The notes under the pieces are model-generated. The model had not been told where the DNA came from. It saw only the letters and a list, made by a program, of their open reading frames with translations, and did no database searches. A program made the translations under genes and the position numbers. From Erysipelotrichaceae bacterium UBA2227 (lineage in GTDB: Bacteria > Bacillota_I > Bacilli_A > Erysipelotrichales > Erysipelotrichaceae), in assembly GCA_002348095.1 (NCBI GenBank), contig DDYT01000023.1, positions 1 to 58,842 on the forward strand: 58,842 nucleotides of DNA, read 5' to 3'. Shown here one piece after another: positions 34,317 through 42,578 of the stretch. The number at the start of each line of letters is the position of its first letter. The first letter of the stretch is position 1.

Positions 34317-35276
34317 TTGAGCATGGAAATAACTATCGCACTGAATGATCTGAGCATGGATGATATCGCCAGTCTTTTTGGAGTAAATGACCGCCACCTG
34401 ACGCTATTGCAGAAACAATATCAGGTCCGTTGTCTTATGCGCGGCAGCCAGTTGGTCGCTTCCTCGCCTGACGGAAAAAATCTGGATGAATGCAAGCGGG
34501 CCATCCTTTCTGCCATAAAACTCATTGAAAACGGACAGCAGCTCAGTGAACGTGACTTTTACTATATATTCCGACTCGTTTCTGCCAACCAGGAAAAACG
34601 TCTGGAAGCACTGACCTCAGCTCCGGTTGCCCGTAATTTCACCGGAAAACTGATTTATCCGAAAACCTGGGGACAGAAAATCTTCATCGATTCAATCAGT
34701 CGGAATGACCTGACCTTTGCAATCGGACCGGCGGGTACCGGCAAGACGTATCTGGCAGTCGTGTATGCGGTGGCTTGTCTTAAGAATCAGGAATATAAGA
34801 AAATCATCCTGACCCGACCGGCCGTGGAAGCCGGCGAGAATCTGGGATTTTTGCCCGGTGATCTGAAAGAAAAGGTCGATCCGTATTTAAGACCTCTCTA
34901 TGACGCATTACATGACATGCTTGGGGTCGAACAGACGTTAAAGATGCTGGAGAAGGGGCAAATCGAAATCGCGCCGTTGGCCTATATGCGCGGCCGTACG
35001 CTTGATAATGCTTTCGTCATTCTGGATGAGGCACAAAATACGCTGCCCTCCCAAATGAAAATGTTTCTGACCCGAATGGGTTTTAAATCGAAAATCGTCG
35101 TGACCGGGGACATCACGCAGATCGACTTAAGAAAAGATCAGCAGTCCGGTCTGATTCAAGCCGTCGGTTTACTGAAATCGGTCGAGGAAATAGCTTTTGT
35201 TGAAATGACGACTGCAGATGTGGTTCGCCATCCCTTGGTTGCGAAAATACTTGAAAAATATGAGTCGAAGGAGTAA
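34317..35276 (+). CDS. phoH: PhoH-family ATPase
   Basis: The 319-residue protein has an N-terminal KH-like region, Walker A GPAGTGKTYLA (about 141-151) and Walker B VILDEAQNT. It is of the PhoH/YbeZ type, a presumed RNA-linked ATPase commonly encoded near ybeY. I place the start at TTG 34317, six bases after GGAGTGG; ATG at 34302 or 34323 are alternatives in the same frame. It is followed 2 bp later by the response regulator gene. Confidence 0.9.
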   Translation: MSMEITIALNDLSMDDIASLFGVNDRHLTLLQKQYQVRCLMRGSQLVASSPDGKNLDECKRAILSAIKLIENGQQLSERDFYYIFRLVSANQEKRLEALTSAPVARNFTGKLIYPKTWGQKIFIDSISRNDLTFAIGPAGTGKTYLAVVYAVACLKNQEYKKIILTRPAVEAGENLGFLPGDLKEKVDPYLRPLYDALHDMLGVEQTLKMLEKGQIEIAPLAYMRGRTLDNAFVILDEAQNTLPSQMKMFLTRMGFKSKIVVTGDITQIDLRKDQQSGLIQAVGLLKSVEEIAFVEMTTADVVRHPLVAKILEKYESKE

Positions 35277-35278
35277 AT

Positions 35279-35953
35279 ATGGCAAAGATCCTGTTGGTTG
35301 AAGATGAAGAAAGCATTCGAAAGCTTATAACCTATGATTTAAAATCCGCGAAGCATGAGGTTGTCAGCTGCGCTAATGGTACTGACGCAAAATTTGAAGG
35401 ACTGAATCAGCCTTTTGACTGTATGATCATTGACTGGATGCTGCCGGGAATTTCCGGTATTGAACTGGTCAGTCTTTTTCGAAAGCATAACAAGCAGTCG
35501 ATCATGATCATGCTTACAGCAAAAGATGATGAGGAAGATCTCCTGGAAGCCTTTGAGGCAGGAGTCGATGACTACCTGACCAAACCATTTTCACCCAGAG
35601 AGCTTTTAGCGCGCATTACAGCCCATCTCAAGCGCAGTACAGTTAAGTCTGATGCTGAGTTTACCTATCAGGATCTCCGCTTGGATATGACGCGCAGAGA
35701 AGCATTTATCGGTCATCAGATGATTGAACTGACCAAAAAAGAGTTTGACTTACTGGATTATCTGCTTCGTAATCGACGGGTCGTATTATCCAGGGATGAC
35801 ATTCTCAATGAAATTTGGAACTTTGATTATGACGGGGATACCCGGATCGTCGATGTACATGTGTTCAAACTGCGCACCAAACTGAAAAATTCCAAAGTAA
35901 CCATCCGTTCGATTCGTGGCATCGGTTATGTTTTGGAGAAAGCTGATGAATAG
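35279..35953 (+). CDS. phoP: PhoP/OmpR-type response regulator
   Basis: The 224-residue protein has a receiver domain with acidic pocket EDEE (about 8-11), phospho-acceptor Asp in MIIDWMLPG (about 53), TAKDDEED and the Lys in YLTKPF. A winged-helix DNA-binding domain follows (about 125-222; LTKKEFDLLDYLL, GDTRIVDVHVFKLRTKL, RSIRGIGYVL). The name phoP is inferred from the adjacent PhoR-like kinase and downstream PhoP box and phoU. AAGGAG precedes the ATG; 8-bp overlap with the kinase gene. Confidence 0.85.
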   Translation: MAKILLVEDEESIRKLITYDLKSAKHEVVSCANGTDAKFEGLNQPFDCMIIDWMLPGISGIELVSLFRKHNKQSIMIMLTAKDDEEDLLEAFEAGVDDYLTKPFSPRELLARITAHLKRSTVKSDAEFTYQDLRLDMTRREAFIGHQMIELTKKEFDLLDYLLRNRRVVLSRDDILNEIWNFDYDGDTRIVDVHVFKLRTKLKNSKVTIRSIRGIGYVLEKADE

Positions 35954-37178
35954 AAGCTGGATTTTGTGGTGGGTTTTATCCTTTGCTTTTGCCTTTATCG
36001 CGACTTTTTTCGTGCACAGCCTAGCAGCAGTCATTTTCCTTTTTCTTTTTAACGCAATATGGCTGTTTCTCTTTTGGCAGAACGTCACGTCACGGATCCG
36101 TCAGTCCGAATCATTTTTAACAACACAGCTGACCGCATCCGCAAAAGACAACATCCTGAAATCCCAACAGCTTGCAACTCTGATTTCCAATATTCCGTCC
36201 CCATTGGCACTGATCGATATTCAGGGCGAACTTGTCATCATCAATGACCGGTTTAAACGGCTGATGATTGTCCAACAACCGCGGATAACTTTTCAAAGTG
36301 AATGTTTACCGGTGGATATCCGCTACTTTATCCGTGAAGCGTATCTCAACGAAGCCTCCAATTACAAAACGATACATCTGGATGGTGTCGATTATCAGGC
36401 ATTGTCGATCCCCATCCGAAACAATAACCGTTATGGCGGCTGTCTGATCATCCTTCAGGATATTACACGGGTCATGGAAGGCGAACGGCTTCAAAAACGC
36501 TTTATCGCTGATGCGTCCCATGAACTGAAGACACCGATTGCTTCGATCAAAGGAATGGTCGAAATTCTCAATCGGCCTGCATTTGAAGATGAGGAAACAC
36601 TGAAAGACTTTTTGCGTCAGATCGCCAAAGAAGCCATCCGGCTTGAAACGGTCGTGGCTGACTTGCTGTTCATCTCAAAGATGAGTTCCAATAAAATGTA
36701 TCTCGACATGGAAACGATCGACATGTCAAATGTAATCAAACAGGCATACGACTCGCTGAAATCGGAGTTTTCACGTAAAAATGTGGCATTTGAGTGCTGT
36801 TTTTCCGACATATTTGTCGAAGCAGATGCAAAGCAAATGTATCAGGTATTTGCAAATCTTCTTGCCAATGCCATCCAGCATACCGACACCGGATCTGTAA
36901 AGGCTGTTGCATTCATCATTGATGAAGCAGTTAAAATTGAAATCAGTGATTCCGGCATCGGTATTTCCCAAAATGATTTGCCCTTTGTTTTCGAACGTTT
37001 TTACCGCTCTGCCAGTGACCGCAGCCGTCAAAGCGGCGGAAGCGGTTTGGGTCTGGCGATTGTAAAATCTATTGTTCTGGCTCACAACGGACACATTTAT
37101 GTTCGCAGCAAACCGGGACAGGGAACAACTTTTACCATCGAACTACCTATTGTTAACACAAAATTAACGAATCGTTAA
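35946..37178 (+). CDS. phoR: PhoR-type sensor histidine kinase
   Basis: 410 residues from ATG at 35946, which overlaps the phoP stop. Two N-terminal membrane helices are separated by almost no loop (about 4-22 and 25-43), so there is no large extracellular sensor. A PAS domain (about 75-180), HisKA with DASHELKTPIASI and HATPase_c with NLLANAIQHT, DSGIGI and GSGLGLAIVKSI follow. Minimal extracellular loops are usual in PhoR proteins, which take their cue through PhoU and a transporter. The last codons carry the PhoP box of phoU. Confidence 0.87.
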   Translation: MNRSWILWWVLSFAFAFIATFFVHSLAAVIFLFLFNAIWLFLFWQNVTSRIRQSESFLTTQLTASAKDNILKSQQLATLISNIPSPLALIDIQGELVIINDRFKRLMIVQQPRITFQSECLPVDIRYFIREAYLNEASNYKTIHLDGVDYQALSIPIRNNNRYGGCLIILQDITRVMEGERLQKRFIADASHELKTPIASIKGMVEILNRPAFEDEETLKDFLRQIAKEAIRLETVVADLLFISKMSSNKMYLDMETIDMSNVIKQAYDSLKSEFSRKNVAFECCFSDIFVEADAKQMYQVFANLLANAIQHTDTGSVKAVAFIIDEAVKIEISDSGIGISQNDLPFVFERFYRSASDRSRQSGGSGLGLAIVKSIVLAHNGHIYVRSKPGQGTTFTIELPIVNTKLTNR

Positions 37179-37191
37179 TTGAAATTTTTCA
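37153..37191 (+). promoter_or_regulatory. PhoP box: four direct repeats at 11-bp spacing
   Basis: TTAACA (37153), TTAACG (37164), TTAATT (37175) and TTTTCA (37186) are each six bases with exactly five between. This matches the known Bacillota PhoP operator (TT(A/C/T)ACA-like hexamers in 11-bp register, four needed for two dimers). It straddles the phoR stop, with a TATAAA / TAAAAT -10 candidate at 37201-37212 before phoU. I infer activation of phoU by the PhoP encoded just upstream. Confidence 0.7.
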
Positions 37192-37227
37192 TCCTTTTGC
37201 TATAAATAAAATGAGGCAGGAAAAGAT

Positions 37228-37866
37228 ATGAAAATTGAAGAACGTTTAAATCAGATTGACGAGACTGTACTGGAAATGGGTTATCGGGTCAAACGGATGT
37301 TTGAGCTTTCACTGACCGTCCTTGAGTCGGGTGATAAGGAGAAGGCGTTGTATATCATCGAAAACGATGAGTTCATTAATAATTATAATGAGGAAATCAA
37401 CAATTTATGCATCAATGTTTTGTCGCTGCTTCAACCGGTCGCAACGGATTTGAGATCGGTCGTATCATCCATCAAAATCGCCAATGACATGGAGCGGATT
37501 GGTGACTATGCGAAAAGTATCGCAAGATTTGTTATCCGAAATGACCGTCTTGACGGTGACTTGCTTCCGGTTGCTAAAAATCTCGGGGAACTTTTTGTTG
37601 ATTTGTTTGACAAGACGCTGACTGCACTGAAAAAATCCGATATCAAGGCAGCTTATGAGATTCCTTCGCTGGATGAAAAAATCGACCAGACATTCAAAGA
37701 TATGGGGGTTTATGTCGAGGAACTGATTTCTAATGGAAACCGTTTGGAACATCCGTTTGCTACGATCAGCATGATGCGTAATATCGAGCGGGCAGGGGAC
37801 CATTCAAAAAATATTTGTGAACACCTGATTTACCGGTTAAAAGGACAGTATATTGATTTCGGATAA
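37228..37866 (+). CDS. phoU: Phosphate signalling protein PhoU
   Basis: The 212-residue all-helical protein has two PhoU repeats, each with the metal-contacting pattern ExxDxxxD-like near KIANDMERIGDYAKSIA (about 87-103) and MMRNIERAGDHSKNIC (about 186-201). It links phosphate uptake to PhoR activity. No pstSCAB genes lie in the window; instead an NptA-type symporter gene converges on it. The ribosome site is GGCAGGAAAAG. Confidence 0.93.
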   Translation: MKIEERLNQIDETVLEMGYRVKRMFELSLTVLESGDKEKALYIIENDEFINNYNEEINNLCINVLSLLQPVATDLRSVVSSIKIANDMERIGDYAKSIARFVIRNDRLDGDLLPVAKNLGELFVDLFDKTLTALKKSDIKAAYEIPSLDEKIDQTFKDMGVYVEELISNGNRLEHPFATISMMRNIERAGDHSKNICEHLIYRLKGQYIDFG

Positions 37867-37884
37867 GAGGCGCAGCCTCTTTTT
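37865..37884 (+). terminator. Terminator after phoU
   Basis: AAGAGGC / GCCTCTT with a three-base loop, followed by TTTC, beginning at the stop codon. Confidence 0.75.
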
Positions 37885-37887
37885 CAT

Positions 37888-37912
37888 ATAGAAAAAGACA
37901 CGTGTGTGTCTT
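37888..37912 (-). terminator. Terminator of the Na+/Pi symporter gene
   Basis: On the minus strand AAGACAC, loop, GTGTCTT then TTTC follow directly from the stop codon (plus-strand arms 37895-37901 and 37906-37912). Confidence 0.7.
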
Positions 37913-39593
37913 AGAGTTCCGTAGGTTTGATTTCGTGGGTAACGTGGATGTTTACCGAGTTTTTCGAAATGTTGCATGCATGGTCGCCGATACGTTCAAG
38001 TGTCCCCAAAATGTCCACAAACACGCTTCCGCCGACATCTGCCAGACAGGTTTGGTTGGCCATCCGGTCGAAGTGTTTCTGACGGGCTTTGTATTCCAGC
38101 AAGTCCAGATAGTTTTCATCTTCCAAAACCGAAGTATGCAGATTGAAATCTTTCTCATTGAATATGCGAAGTGCACGGGTCAGCATGTGATTGACCAGAT
38201 CATACATCTGATTGATGTCTTCGATCGCCTGATCGGAAAGTGTTTCATTCGCATCCATGATCATTTCATAGAATTCGGTAAGATTTACCGATAAATCACC
38301 GATACGCTCCAGATTCTTAATGATCTGCAGATTGGTCGTATATTCTTCCAAATCATTCTCGCTTAAGCCTTCACGGGCAATCAGAAGGAGATAATCCGTA
38401 ATTTTCGAGTCGAGCGAATTGATGATCGTTTCCAACTGCAAAACAGCTTCCAAATCATTTTTATTGCCTTTCAGCAAGTATTTGCGGGTATCCTCAAAGG
38501 TCTCCAACGCAACATCTCCCATTTTAAGTGTAACGTTTTTGGCAATCTGAAGAGCTGCTGAAGGCAAACGGCTGATGATTTCGGTATCCATTGAAGAAAT
38601 ATCTACTTCACGGCGATCCGGCTCGTCGCCCGGCAGTATCTTTCTTATCAGAAGTACCAGCCATTTGATAAACGGATAAAAGGCCAATGTCGCAACGACA
38701 TTGAAAATGATATGTGCAACTGCGATCTGCATCATGGAATTCAGTTCAAAGTAATTCGCAAGCAGACGGTCAAACTGGATAAACTGCCGTAAGAAAATCA
38801 TGGCGATAAATGTTCCCAGCACATTGAACAGGGTATGAATACCGGCGGCCCTTTTCGAAGCCAATGACCCGCCTAAAGCAGCCATGATCGCCGTTACGGT
38901 CGTTCCGATATTGGAACCAAAGACAAAGGGCAAGGCTGCTTCCAGGGTCATACCGCCTGCTTCATAGAGCTTCTGTACGATCCCGATCATCGCGGATGAT
39001 GATTGGATCAGTGATGTCATGATGACCCCGCTGAACAGAGCTAAAAACGGATGTTGAGACATTTCCTGGGTCAGATCCGTAAACATGGCCACTTCCTTAA
39101 GCAGTTTAAGTTCATCACCCATGGTTTTTAACCCGAAAAACATGATTCCGAAACCCAGGACGGTCTGTCCCAGGTAGGAAGTTTTTTTACGTTTGGCAAA
39201 CAAGACCATCATGGCCCCGATAAAAATGATATGAAGCGCAAAATTTTCAATCTTCAAACCGATCAGAAAAGCCGTTACTGTCGTACCGACATTGGCTCCC
39301 ATGATGATACCGACAGCCTGTTCGAGTTTCATCAGTCCGGCTCGTATAAATCCTATGGTAATCGCGGTAGTCGCGGAAGAAGACTGAATCAGAATCGTAA
39401 CGACGGTACCGACCAAAACCCCCATCCAGGCTTTTGAGGTGTAGCGGTCGATATAATCACGCAATTTATCACCGGCGACATTTTTCAGCCCGTCGCCCAA
39501 AAACTTGATTCCGAACAGAAACAAACCGAACCCGCCCAATACTACCTCGATTCGGATGCCGCCTAAACTTGGAATAAATCCATACATGCCCAT
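37911..39593 (-). CDS. nptA: Na+/phosphate cotransporter with C-terminal PhoU-like domain (NptA family)
   Basis: The 560-residue protein has about eight to nine membrane helices in residues 15-330. The inverted-repeat signature QSSSATT (about 70) and QSSSAM (about 200), with GSNIGTTVTA and GANVGTTVTA, bind phosphate and sodium in the Na_Pi_cotrans family. Residues about 345-550 form a helical PhoU-like domain (NLERIGDLSVNL; TLERIGDHACNI). It imports phosphate with sodium, possibly regulated by its PhoU part. AAGGAGG precedes the ATG. It is convergent with phoU, fitting a phosphate locus with no Pst system in view. Confidence 0.9.
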   Translation of the reverse strand: MGMYGFIPSLGGIRIEVVLGGFGLFLFGIKFLGDGLKNVAGDKLRDYIDRYTSKAWMGVLVGTVVTILIQSSSATTAITIGFIRAGLMKLEQAVGIIMGANVGTTVTAFLIGLKIENFALHIIFIGAMMVLFAKRKKTSYLGQTVLGFGIMFFGLKTMGDELKLLKEVAMFTDLTQEMSQHPFLALFSGVIMTSLIQSSSAMIGIVQKLYEAGGMTLEAALPFVFGSNIGTTVTAIMAALGGSLASKRAAGIHTLFNVLGTFIAMIFLRQFIQFDRLLANYFELNSMMQIAVAHIIFNVVATLAFYPFIKWLVLLIRKILPGDEPDRREVDISSMDTEIISRLPSAALQIAKNVTLKMGDVALETFEDTRKYLLKGNKNDLEAVLQLETIINSLDSKITDYLLLIAREGLSENDLEEYTTNLQIIKNLERIGDLSVNLTEFYEMIMDANETLSDQAIEDINQMYDLVNHMLTRALRIFNEKDFNLHTSVLEDENYLDLLEYKARQKHFDRMANQTCLADVGGSVFVDILGTLERIGDHACNISKNSVNIHVTHEIKPTEL

Positions 39594-39700
39594 CAGATTT
39601 ACCTCCTTATTCCTAAGTCATTTTATCAGAAAACCATCATGATTGGTATGTAAATTTGCAGACAAAGTCTAATCATTCATGAAAAAACCTGTAATTATGA

Positions 39701-39706
39701 TATAAT
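39701..39706 (+). promoter_or_regulatory. -10 element of the ybeY operon
   Basis: TATAAT, followed by GGAGGG at 39713-39718 and the CTG proposed as the ybeY start at 39725. The leader would be only about 10 nt before the start region, so promoter and ribosome site are nearly adjacent. Confidence 0.5.
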
Positions 39707-39724
39707 ACCGTCGGAGGGATCGTT

Positions 39725-40192
39725 CTGAATATTCATATTGTCAATCAGACGGGCAAGCGGCAGTACAGTGCTTATCGCCGATACGTCCAACCGGTGTTTA
39801 CAAAAACGATGGAATTACTTAAAAAAAGCGAAACGTTGGAGTGTTCGCTTGTTTTACTTGATGACGAGCAAATCCGAAGGATCAATCAATCGTATCGCGG
39901 GAAAGACACACCCACGGACGTCATCAGTTTTGCGGCTTTAGAAGGTGACAGTTACGGAAATGATGATCAGTACATCGGTGATATCTTCATTAACATGGAT
40001 GCTGTTTTAAGGCAGGCAGAGGCCTACGGACATTCCCGGAAGCGTGAGTTTTGTTTTCTGTTTGCCCATGGACTGTTGCACTGTCTGGGTTTCGATCATC
40101 AGACACAACAAGACGAAGAAGTAATGTTCGAATTACAGGAGTCGATCCTATATGAAATTGCCCCAAGAAGCACTCAAACGTCTCGCAAATAA
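39725..40192 (+). CDS. ybeY: Endoribonuclease YbeY, probable CTG start
   Basis: The zinc endoribonuclease for 16S rRNA 3' processing, recognised by HGLLHCLGFDHQ (H3 zinc motif) and GKDTPTDVISFA. The first ATG in frame (39809) or GTG (39794) would remove the N-terminal strand. Extending upstream gives protein-like residues NIHIVNQTGKRQYSAYRRYV back to a CTG at 39725, six bases after GGAGGG. This yields 155 residues, the normal family length. No ATG, GTG or TTG exists in frame between the ribosome site and 39794. The 3' end overlaps dgkA by 41 bp. Confidence 0.85.
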   Translation: MNIHIVNQTGKRQYSAYRRYVQPVFTKTMELLKKSETLECSLVLLDDEQIRRINQSYRGKDTPTDVISFAALEGDSYGNDDQYIGDIFINMDAVLRQAEAYGHSRKREFCFLFAHGLLHCLGFDHQTQQDEEVMFELQESILYEIAPRSTQTSRK

Positions 40193-40517
40193 GTTCCGTG
40201 CAGCTTTTGACGGTGTTGTCATCGGTTTGAAAACGGATCGAAGCATACGTTTTCAGTGGCTGATTGCCATTACTGTCATCCTCATTTTTATCATGCTAGA
40301 CATCGATTTGGCAGACTGGCTTTGGATCATTTTCTGTGCGGCCATGGTCGTTGCAGTCGAGCACCTTAACAGTGCCATCGAGGATCTGGCGGATTTCGTA
40401 GAACCGAAATACAGTGAGCATATCAAACGAATTAAGGATTTTTCGGCAGCAGCCGTACTGATCGTATCGATTGCCAGTGCGCTGATCGGATTGCTCATTT
40501 TAATTAAATACTTTTGA
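40152..40517 (+). CDS. dgkA: Diacylglycerol/undecaprenol kinase
   Basis: The 121-residue protein has three membrane helices and the family motif VEHLNSAIEDLAD (about 67-79) plus KDFSAAAVLI. In Bacillota the preferred substrate is undecaprenol. It starts inside ybeY, as in many relatives. Confidence 0.92.
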   Translation: MKLPQEALKRLANKFRAAFDGVVIGLKTDRSIRFQWLIAITVILIFIMLDIDLADWLWIIFCAAMVVAVEHLNSAIEDLADFVEPKYSEHIKRIKDFSAAAVLIVSIASALIGLLILIKYF

Positions 40518-40530
40518 CAGGAGAGAAAAA

Positions 40531-40929
40531 ATGAAATACCAATTTTTACTGGATGAGGCATTTGCGGCCATGAGGAATGCTTACGCCCCTTATTCGAATT
40601 ATCATGTGGGCAGTTGTGTTCTGATGAAAGACGGAACAAGATTTATCGGCGCAAATATTGAGAATGCTTCCTTTGGAGCCACCAACTGCGGTGAACGAAG
40701 CGCAATTTTTGCGGCGTATTCACACGGTTACCGAAGAAATGATATCGAAGCGATCGCAATCGTTTCCGATGGAGATAAGTTGGCCGGACCTTGCGGTATT
40801 TGCCGTCAGGTACTTTCAGAACTGCTGAATGATGATACACTGATCCTGCTTTCAAACGGAAAACAGGAAGCAACCTTCACCATCGATGATTTGCTGCCGC
40901 TGCGATTTACGCAAGAGGATCTGAAATGA
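40531..40929 (+). CDS. cdd: Cytidine deaminase
   Basis: The 132-residue homotetrameric-type deaminase. Zinc ligands are the cysteine in TNCGERSA (with catalytic Glu) and the pair in GPCGICRQ; substrate-binding NIENASFG is present. It converts cytidine and deoxycytidine to uridines, feeding Pdp. It overlaps era by 4 bp. Confidence 0.95.
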   Translation: MKYQFLLDEAFAAMRNAYAPYSNYHVGSCVLMKDGTRFIGANIENASFGATNCGERSAIFAAYSHGYRRNDIEAIAIVSDGDKLAGPCGICRQVLSELLNDDTLILLSNGKQEATFTIDDLLPLRFTQEDLK

Positions 40930-41825
40930 CATTCAAATCCGGTTTTGTTGCCTTGATCGGTCGTCCGAATGCCGGCAAATCCACATTGCTTAATTCACTG
41001 ATGAATCAGAAGATTGCGATCGTATCTGATAAACCGCAGACGACACGCAATGTCATTCGCGGAATCCGGACCGATGAGAACTCTCAAATCGTCTTTCTTG
41101 ATACTCCCGGCATCCACAAGCCCAAACATGAACTGGGCCGGCAGATGAATAAGGAGTCATTTTCGAGTTTGCACGAAGTCGATCTGATTTACTACCTGAT
41201 TGATGCGACCGAAGGTTACGGTCCTGGTGACCAGTTTGTCATCGAATTGTTCAAGACGGTGAAAACACCGGTTTTTCTGATACTGAACAAGATCGATAAA
41301 ATCAACAGACAGAGCCTGATCGAGTTGCTCAGCCGCTGGAGCGAGCGCTATGATTTTTCAGAGATCATTCCTGTATCCGCGCTGACGGCGGACAATACAA
41401 AGCAGCTGATGGAAGTGACTAAGCGGTATCTGTCTGATTCCGTGCAATATTATCCAAGTGATCAGGTAAGGGATTATCCGGAGGCATTTCTTATTTCTGA
41501 AGTCATCCGCGAGAAAGTCCTTCAGCTGACCCATCAGGAGATTCCCCATTCAGTCGCTGTCATGATCGAAGATATCGAATCCATTGAAAACTCGATAAGC
41601 ATACGAGCAGTGATTTTGGTTGAGCGGACATCACAAAAGGGGATCATCATCGGAAAAAACGGCAGTATGAAAAATGAAATCAACAAACGGGCGACGATCG
41701 AACTGCGTAACCTTCTCAATGCGAAAGTATACCTGGAACTTTTCGTCAAAGTTGAGACGGATTGGCGTAACCGCAACCGTCAGCTGATCGATTTAGGGTA
41801 TAAACAGGATCCTAAAGATGAATGA
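40926..41825 (+). CDS. era: GTPase Era
   Basis: The 299-residue protein has G1 GRPNAGKST (about 11-19), G3 DTPGIHKPKHELG, G4 NKID and a C-terminal KH domain with the GKNGSMKNEI-type loop. It assists 16S rRNA maturation and 30S assembly. Its neighbours cdd and recO overlap it on both sides. Confidence 0.96.
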   Translation: MTFKSGFVALIGRPNAGKSTLLNSLMNQKIAIVSDKPQTTRNVIRGIRTDENSQIVFLDTPGIHKPKHELGRQMNKESFSSLHEVDLIYYLIDATEGYGPGDQFVIELFKTVKTPVFLILNKIDKINRQSLIELLSRWSERYDFSEIIPVSALTADNTKQLMEVTKRYLSDSVQYYPSDQVRDYPEAFLISEVIREKVLQLTHQEIPHSVAVMIEDIESIENSISIRAVILVERTSQKGIIIGKNGSMKNEINKRATIELRNLLNAKVYLELFVKVETDWRNRNRQLIDLGYKQDPKDE

Positions 41826-42540
41826 TCGCATAGAAACACTGATCTTGCGGATCGATCCGTATAAAGAATCCGACGGACTGATTCAGGTTATAACGAAAGA
41901 GCAGGGGAAACTGACGGTTTTAGCCAAAGGCATTATGAAGGGGAACAGCAAAAATGCCCATGCCGTACAGCCGATCACCCATTGCAGCATGATCGTAGAT
42001 CTGAAAGAATCCATTTCTTTGCTGCATACGGCATCCATCATCGAATACTTCCGTCCGATAAAAGAGGATATTGTCAAACTTGCCGTGGCTTCAATGATCG
42101 CCGAAATTGCCGCTCAGGTATCTTCAGCCGATCAGCCGGACGAATTCTTGTTTGAGATAACGAAAGATTCGCTTTCGGCACTTTGCCGTTATCCTGCGCT
42201 ACTGATCGGCAGTTTATACATTTCCCAGATATTGAGGGAAATGGGTATTTCACCGATGGTTGACGGATGTGTGGTTTGCGATGATTCAAAAGTCATCGGC
42301 ATTTCCATTGCTGAAGGCGGGTTTACCTGTCAGCGTTGCAGTAAAAATACGGCATCAAAATACTATGAAGCCGGATTTAACCGGATGTTCCGTCATATCG
42401 TAAAGGCCCAACTCAATCATGCGGGAACATTAGCCAGCCAAGGAGACATCTCTTTGCAACTGCTTTCTGTTTTTGTTGATTTTTTTAAGGAATACACATC
42501 GATTCCTCTGAAAAGCTGGGAATTTTTACGGAATTTGTAA
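41818..42540 (+). CDS. recO: DNA repair protein RecO
   Basis: The 240-residue protein has an N-terminal OB fold (ETLILRIDPYKESDGLIQVIT), a helical middle and a four-cysteine zinc site (CVVCDD...FTCQRC). It loads RecA onto SSB-coated DNA with RecR. Position between era and glyQS is the classical Bacillota order. Confidence 0.92.
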   Translation: MNDRIETLILRIDPYKESDGLIQVITKEQGKLTVLAKGIMKGNSKNAHAVQPITHCSMIVDLKESISLLHTASIIEYFRPIKEDIVKLAVASMIAEIAAQVSSADQPDEFLFEITKDSLSALCRYPALLIGSLYISQILREMGISPMVDGCVVCDDSKVIGISIAEGGFTCQRCSKNTASKYYEAGFNRMFRHIVKAQLNHAGTLASQGDISLQLLSVFVDFFKEYTSIPLKSWEFLRNL

Positions 42541-42546
42541 TATAAT
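42541..42546 (+). promoter_or_regulatory. -10 element before glyQS
   Basis: TATAAT directly after the recO stop. Only about 30 bp remain to the ATG, so no T-box leader is present. Confidence 0.4.
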
Positions 42547-42578
42547 AGATTAGTTAAAAGAGAAAATGTGAGGTAATT

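Noticed and set aside
37902..38294. Plus-strand 130-codon open frame
   Set aside because: Antisense shadow of the Na+/Pi symporter gene, whose PhoU-like domain is clearly coded on minus.
39594..39700. PhoP box upstream of the Na+/Pi symporter gene
   Set aside because: Only isolated TTTACA/TTAGAC-like hexamers were found and they are not in 11-bp register.
42541..42578. T-box leader before glyQS
   Set aside because: Only 38 bp between recO and glyQS; no room for a specifier stem or terminator.
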